NCBI GenBank assembly: GCA_014621425.1
Contig: JAANBB010000015.1
Location: 1-64,000, forward strand
From: Cylindrodendrum hubeiense
Taxonomy: Eukaryota; Ascomycota; Sordariomycetes; Hypocreales; Nectriaceae
Direction of reading: 5' to 3'
DNA length: 64,000 bases
The translations under genes and the position numbers were made by a program. Shown here piece by piece: positions 59,677 through 64,000 of the stretch. Below the pieces are notes generated by a model. That model was given only the letters and a program-made list of their open reading frames with translations. It had not been told where the DNA came from and did no database searches. Position 1 is the stretch's first letter; each line of letters begins with the position of its first letter.

Positions 59677-62600
59677 ATGCAGTCTCATTCTCGCAACCAT
59701 TTCCACCCCGCGCTCAGCAACCGCGTGCCTGATCGGGCCCTTACCAGTTCCATCGCGGCAGACCAGCAGTTGTCTCCCGATCAGGTTCGGCTCTGGTCCT
59801 TCCAGGAGCCTCCCCTCGCTCCTGGCGATTATTCTCTTTCTGTATCACAGCAGATTCAGTTGCCTGCACCTGGCGACAACGAAGATAAAAGACCACCGCT
59901 CAAAAGCTTGTCTATTCCTAATACGCAGCTTCATGTTTCTGGTCCAAAATTCAAGTTCAGCGATCTGGCCGACCTGCACAGCGTCTACCCAGCGGCTGGT
60001 CACAGCGCTTTTGCGCGCACGTTGGCTCATGCTGTCTTCAACCACCCTACCACGCCATGGGAGCAGCACGCTAAAGATGGCAACCAATTTGGCTTTAATA
60101 AGCTACCATGGGTGGGTGTTCTTTCATTTACTGAAGAGGAGCTGGTCTCAGACCCAGCAGTGTATCGAGGTCTTGGCTTCAAGGATGATGAGGTGTCGGC
60201 CGAATATGGCTCTGTGTCGCTAAAGGCGGTGAGACTGGCCGAGCTACAGAGCGTCGTCAAATCGGCTCCGACTGCGCCTGGTGCAGGGACAAACTTCAAA
60301 CCAAACGACGATGTGTCCATGGTACTTCTAAAGCCGAAACTATTCAAGGAAATCTTCACATCATATGATGCCAACAACAACCGTGTTTGGAGTGGCAATG
60401 CAGATCTGTCTAGGTTCGCAATGATGGCTCACGTTGAAGAATCTCATGGCGGTTTCACGGCAAGATCTCATGTCGATGATGTTCCGACTGAACAGCCACA
60501 GCATTCTATTGTTGTGAGTCCACGGACAGGGAGGCCGGGCATAGTATCGCCAACACGAGTTATTTCTCACATCTTTTCGCTTGAGGACGTTGAGAAGATA
60601 GTCTTGACAAATAATGATAGCACCACTCAGTACGTTGGTTTAGTGTCTCTTCATTCTTGGGACTGGATGAGCGTCCCAGAGGGCGCTGTCGACTTTCAAC
60701 ACGTTATGGCCAATCTCGGCAAAACCGTCCAACCGCTTCGAATCAAATATGAAAAGGAGGAACAGGAGCAATCCCTTGCAAACCAGCCCGCCCAAGAGGC
60801 GGATCGATCGCCATCGCAAGAAGCAATCGGTTGGCTCAAGGCAAAGTTCGACGCTGGCTACGTCTTCAAGCCACAAACGGCCATATCTGGAGTGAAAACT
60901 GAGTCCCTTATTCGGGGGCCACTAATTCCAGTCAAGCCAGAACGTAAAACGACAATGTCATCTTCTCTCTCCGGTGAGGGTCTCGCCTTGGCCGATGACG
61001 AAACAGGCATTTCAAATGTCTCACACCAGTCCGCTTGGACACTCGGCCGTTCCATGGTCATGGCTGACCGTACACTCACTGCCGCTTTGCTGCGGTTGAG
61101 AGGGTGCATCCACGCCGAGGCTGTACGCCGAGCCAAGGGGGAGGCCCTCACGGGAAAAGGCTACGGAATTTTGAGCAGCCATGACACGTATCTTTCACAC
61201 CTGGAAGATGCAATGGAGCAACTGAAACATGCACAAAGCGTGACGGGCCTGAATAGCAGAGATAATGCTACAGCACGTTGGGCACGCACCGAAGATGAGC
61301 GCGCCGATCTTCCTGTCATGCGACTGTCTATTGATACATCATTTACTTTGACAGAGTATATCGATCATGTCGATGCGGTCACATTGGACATGTTTGGCTT
61401 CAAGGCTCAAGATTCGCCCGACCAGCCTCCGGCAGCAAGTACAATTGACTCTGACGCAGCTGCCATTCGTGCGTGGGTCGTTGATCGGTTCATGCTTGCC
61501 GGAGTTCCACTACACTATCTGGTCCTTCATCCAAACATGCTGCCGCAAGAGTCGATCCGAACCTTTTGTGTTGATCAGGACTGGATAAATCGACTTGTGG
61601 ATGGCGGGTTAAGTCTTGCCAATCACTTTGCTCGCGACGACGATGCAATTCGTCGTGCCATCAAAACCTGCATCCAAAAGTATCTAGAGACACCCATTGG
61701 AAACAACCCCCAGTCAACAACACCACAGCTGCCGCGTTGGGGGTTCTTCTTACGGAGTATGGCTGTCAGTGCCTTTCCAGACCTAAAGGTTGAGGCGCCG
61801 CTCCCCTCCGATGCCCCTGCGAACGCTCGTGAAGTCGTGTTCATGCAAGTCCTAGCCGATGACATTCTCATTTGCCTATTCGATCGACTTCCTGGAGAAA
61901 AAGAGCTTGAGCGCATCCGTATTTCTCAACCTCACCACCAACAAGGATTTGCGCTTGGCACGCGCCTACTTGCAGCTGAACTTGATGGAATGCACCGTGG
62001 CGTGCCTATTCATCCCACACAAGATAACATTACGGTTGCAGAACTTCACTCAGACTCCACGTCTCTCATTCAGGTGTACGATTTTGACACACGGATGTTG
62101 CGGCCGGACATGTACATGGGCAAGTACTTCAAGGCCATGGAGGGCAAGGCCGACGTCTTCCAGTGGCCAGTTGAGGACAGAGTTAACCCACAGGCTTCTC
62201 TTCTGGCCACCCAGCTCAAAACTGCCAATCTACGGCTTACTTTGAGCATGGGCGAGAAGGATTCGTTCACGGAAGATCCGCCCAAAGAGGGTACCTCTCC
62301 GGGTCGATGGAAAGGTGCAGCCGCTGAGCTATCCATTTCACCGCGACCGGACCTTAATAAGGGAAAGGCAATCAAAGATATACCGGATCCGACACTTGCT
62401 ACACGGGCACCACCAGCCAAGGTGGCTCTCCCAAATGGTCCTCGACGTCGCGTATCCACGTCTGGCTCAACCAGCGCCAGTTTTCCAGATGTATCCTCGG
62501 AGCAACATGACATCGACGAGCTCAATAATACATCTAATATAGCTCGTGTGCCCCACCTTTCTCTTGAAAAGCTGGTGTTCAAAAAGTTGAGATGTAAGCC

Positions 62601-64000
62601 TTTGCCAGCCGAGGCGACCTGTTTTCTATGCTATGAGCCAGGAAGCAGTACCAACACAATCTATGCCACGGAGATGCCGACTGACCTCGTCTTCAAATTG
62701 AGTGGAAATGAATACCCTGGTCCTCTAAATCAGTTGGAAATCCGCATTCCCGTTGCAGTTACGTCTGGTAATTCCCCTCCCCGGATTATCGGCCGCCCCC
62801 ACGGTCTCCTCATGATTCCTGGGACTTCTACTAAGCCGCTGTTGCCTGTCCTTGAGCCTCTCGACTCCAGACACCGGTGGTCATATAAGTGCAGGCTGGC
62901 CCAGGGGCATTTGTACGCTCTCACGTCAGAGGACTCGCTCACTTTCGGCTCCAATGTGTCTGCTCAAGATTTGTGGTGCGTCATGCTGGTTATTACAATT
63001 ACGCCGCGGCCCATCAGCCCTCTACCTACCAAGATGAGGATGTACAACGCGTCGTTTATCCTACGAGGCGTCACATTTGTTCGTCCCGAACAAGATACTT
63101 CCGCCGAACCACGGGATGTCCCATCAAGAACTACGCATTTTGATGCCTTGCATTGGGATTCATCTCGCACAGATGACGAGGTTATGAGTGTGCGATCGAC
63201 GAAAATCACAGTGCGCCCAGCTACCACTGTCTCTATACTGGCAGACGAGACCGAATATGACCTCGACACTAGGAAACTCAGCATTACCTACGAGCTATCC
63301 CATCTTCCTCCTGTCACATCGAACATCAGGCTTACTGGTATGGTGGGCATGTATAATGGTGACGAATCTGCCGTACGCGTCGTGAAGTCGGTTCCTCTTC
63401 CAACTGATCCATTGGAAAATTCTGCTCAAGGAAGGTACCGTTTCCAAAGCACCTACGATATGGAACTAGGCGAAGTACCACTTGAAATACGCCTGGCCGC
63501 TGTGTCAAACAACAGCGAAGCCATTGGCCCAGACTCGGCGCCGTTTGTATTCCCGCGCTTGCCGTCGAGAGTAGAGCGACAAAGTCACCGCTTTTGTTGG
63601 AAAGATGGCTACTTCAACATTTATTGGACTCGGCCAAAGGCAATGCAAATGCCCTACACACGAACGTACGACTTTTCGGACTCAGTTCACCCACCACACT
63701 CTGTCGAAGAGAATGCCGACGCTGGCGTTCTCACAATCGAAAAGAATGTTCTAGTCAGCCGCATGAGTAAAGAGAACATTGTCAGCTTTGATCTGGTCAT
63801 AAAAGTTGGTAAGGCTTCACCAATAAAGGGCACTATATCTACCTCCCGGCAAAAGATCTCCCTATGGCCGAACCCGAAAGGGTTGCCTTTATCGATACAG
63901 CCTAGTAAAATCGCGGCACCACCACTGGATACAAGTGGAGTCGGCGTCATGCGCCTTTGGAAAGGGCAAGATTGGATTGAGACTGAGGCTTTGTACTGGA
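59677..64000 (+). CDS. Giant uncharacterised protein, 3' end outside window
   Basis: A frame open from the ATG at 59677 to the window edge (1441 codons, no stop, no intron). I checked it line by line. The N-terminus is hydrophilic (MQSHSRNHFHPAL). Notable blocks: FSDLADLHSVYPAAGHSAFARTLAHAVF (about 95-120); HVEESHGGFTARSHVDD near 255; HSWDWMSVPEGAVDF near 330; AWTLGRSMVMADRTLTAALLR near 455; WVVDRFMLAGVPLHYLVLHP and QESIRTFCVDQDWINRLVDG near 605-645; and an extended beta-rich C-terminal half. From memory, the last pair resembles large bacterial proteins with P-E-S-L-R-F-F-x-x-D-P-N-W-x-D-A-L-V-D-G. No membrane helix or catalytic triad is recognised. It is divergent from the 1381-aa gene and clearly part of the same locus. 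Frames called elsewhere in this interval are shadows. Confidence 0.8.
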   Translation, partial: MQSHSRNHFHPALSNRVPDRALTSSIAADQQLSPDQVRLWSFQEPPLAPGDYSLSVSQQIQLPAPGDNEDKRPPLKSLSIPNTQLHVSGPKFKFSDLADLHSVYPAAGHSAFARTLAHAVFNHPTTPWEQHAKDGNQFGFNKLPWVGVLSFTEEELVSDPAVYRGLGFKDDEVSAEYGSVSLKAVRLAELQSVVKSAPTAPGAGTNFKPNDDVSMVLLKPKLFKEIFTSYDANNNRVWSGNADLSRFAMMAHVEESHGGFTARSHVDDVPTEQPQHSIVVSPRTGRPGIVSPTRVISHIFSLEDVEKIVLTNNDSTTQYVGLVSLHSWDWMSVPEGAVDFQHVMANLGKTVQPLRIKYEKEEQEQSLANQPAQEADRSPSQEAIGWLKAKFDAGYVFKPQTAISGVKTESLIRGPLIPVKPERKTTMSSSLSGEGLALADDETGISNVSHQSAWTLGRSMVMADRTLTAALLRLRGCIHAEAVRRAKGEALTGKGYGILSSHDTYLSHLEDAMEQLKHAQSVTGLNSRDNATARWARTEDERADLPVMRLSIDTSFTLTEYIDHVDAVTLDMFGFKAQDSPDQPPAASTIDSDAAAIRAWVVDRFMLAGVPLHYLVLHPNMLPQESIRTFCVDQDWINRLVDGGLSLANHFARDDDAIRRAIKTCIQKYLETPIGNNPQSTTPQLPRWGFFLRSMAVSAFPDLKVEAPLPSDAPANAREVVFMQVLADDILICLFDRLPGEKELERIRISQPHHQQGFALGTRLLAAELDGMHRGVPIHPTQDNITVAELHSDSTSLIQVYDFDTRMLRPDMYMGKYFKAMEGKADVFQWPVEDRVNPQASLLATQLKTANLRLTLSMGEKDSFTEDPPKEGTSPGRWKGAAAELSISPRPDLNKGKAIKDIPDPTLATRAPPAKVALPNGPRRRVSTSGSTSASFPDVSSEQHDIDELNNTSNIARVPHLSLEKLVFKKLRCKPLPAEATCFLCYEPGSSTNTIYATEMPTDLVFKLSGNEYPGPLNQLEIRIPVAVTSGNSPPRIIGRPHGLLMIPGTSTKPLLPVLEPLDSRHRWSYKCRLAQGHLYALTSEDSLTFGSNVSAQDLWCVMLVITITPRPISPLPTKMRMYNASFILRGVTFVRPEQDTSAEPRDVPSRTTHFDALHWDSSRTDDEVMSVRSTKITVRPATTVSILADETEYDLDTRKLSITYELSHLPPVTSNIRLTGMVGMYNGDESAVRVVKSVPLPTDPLENSAQGRYRFQSTYDMELGEVPLEIRLAAVSNNSEAIGPDSAPFVFPRLPSRVERQSHRFCWKDGYFNIYWTRPKAMQMPYTRTYDFSDSVHPPHSVEENADAGVLTIEKNVLVSRMSKENIVSFDLVIKVGKASPIKGTISTSRQKISLWPNPKGLPLSIQPSKIAAPPLDTSGVGVMRLWKGQDWIETEALYW

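Noticed and set aside
59585..60223. 212-codon plus-strand frame
   Set aside because: It is a shadow of the giant gene starting at 59677, whose frame stays open to the window edge and has far better protein composition.

Overview
The window is nuclear DNA of a filamentous ascomycete (Pezizomycotina, probably Sordariomycetes). Genes carry short 45-110 bp introns with GTAAGT/GTGAGT-type donors and CTAAC-type branch sites. Gene content is typical of such fungi: four Zn(II)2Cys6 regulators, an RTA1 protein, a LaeA-like methyltransferase and an ESCRT-0 subunit. I found no tRNA, rRNA, CRISPR array or intact transposon. All functions are read from the translated sequence and remembered family features; no database search was run.

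Left part (1-10.5 kb). The 3' part of HSE1 (ESCRT-0) is followed by a divergent glycerol pair, an aquaglyceroporin (minus) and glycerol kinase (plus), sharing a 1 kb promoter. A Zn2Cys6 regulator follows.

Carbohydrate module (11.4-24 kb). A ten-exon GH31 gene that looks like alpha-1,4-glucan lyase (starch/glycogen to 1,5-anhydrofructose) is divergent from a sugar-porter MFS gene. Next come a Zn2Cys6 regulator and a small secreted GH134-type beta-mannanase. Two CGG-N11-CCG palindromes (Gal4/Lac9-type spacing) lie in the lyase/transporter and transporter/regulator gaps, so the lyase, transporter and regulator may form one regulated unit.

Middle (25-46.4 kb). Mixed accessory genes: a DUF2235 hydrolase, a secreted FAD oxidoreductase with Arg where the FAD-linking His is expected, a CorA-like gene with an in-frame stop, a Zn2Cys6 regulator with a tandemly duplicated segment, a seven-helix membrane protein, a LaeA-like methyltransferase, an RTA1 protein and a fourth Zn2Cys6 regulator. 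Long gene-free, AT-rich gaps separate them.

Right part (47.4-64 kb, continuing past the edge). This is the most unusual region. Three giant, almost intron-free genes lie together: a 2209-aa fusion of a ComEC-like metallo-beta-lactamase-fold domain to a long beta-rich region ending in a DUF6603-like domain; a 1381-aa uncharacterised protein on the same strand; and, divergent, a protein of at least 1441 aa that runs off the window. From memory, all three resemble large uncharacterised bacterial proteins more than ordinary fungal ones. I propose a multi-gene system of unknown function, probably acquired from bacteria, with the hydrolase fused to its DUF6603 partner across the gene's only intron.
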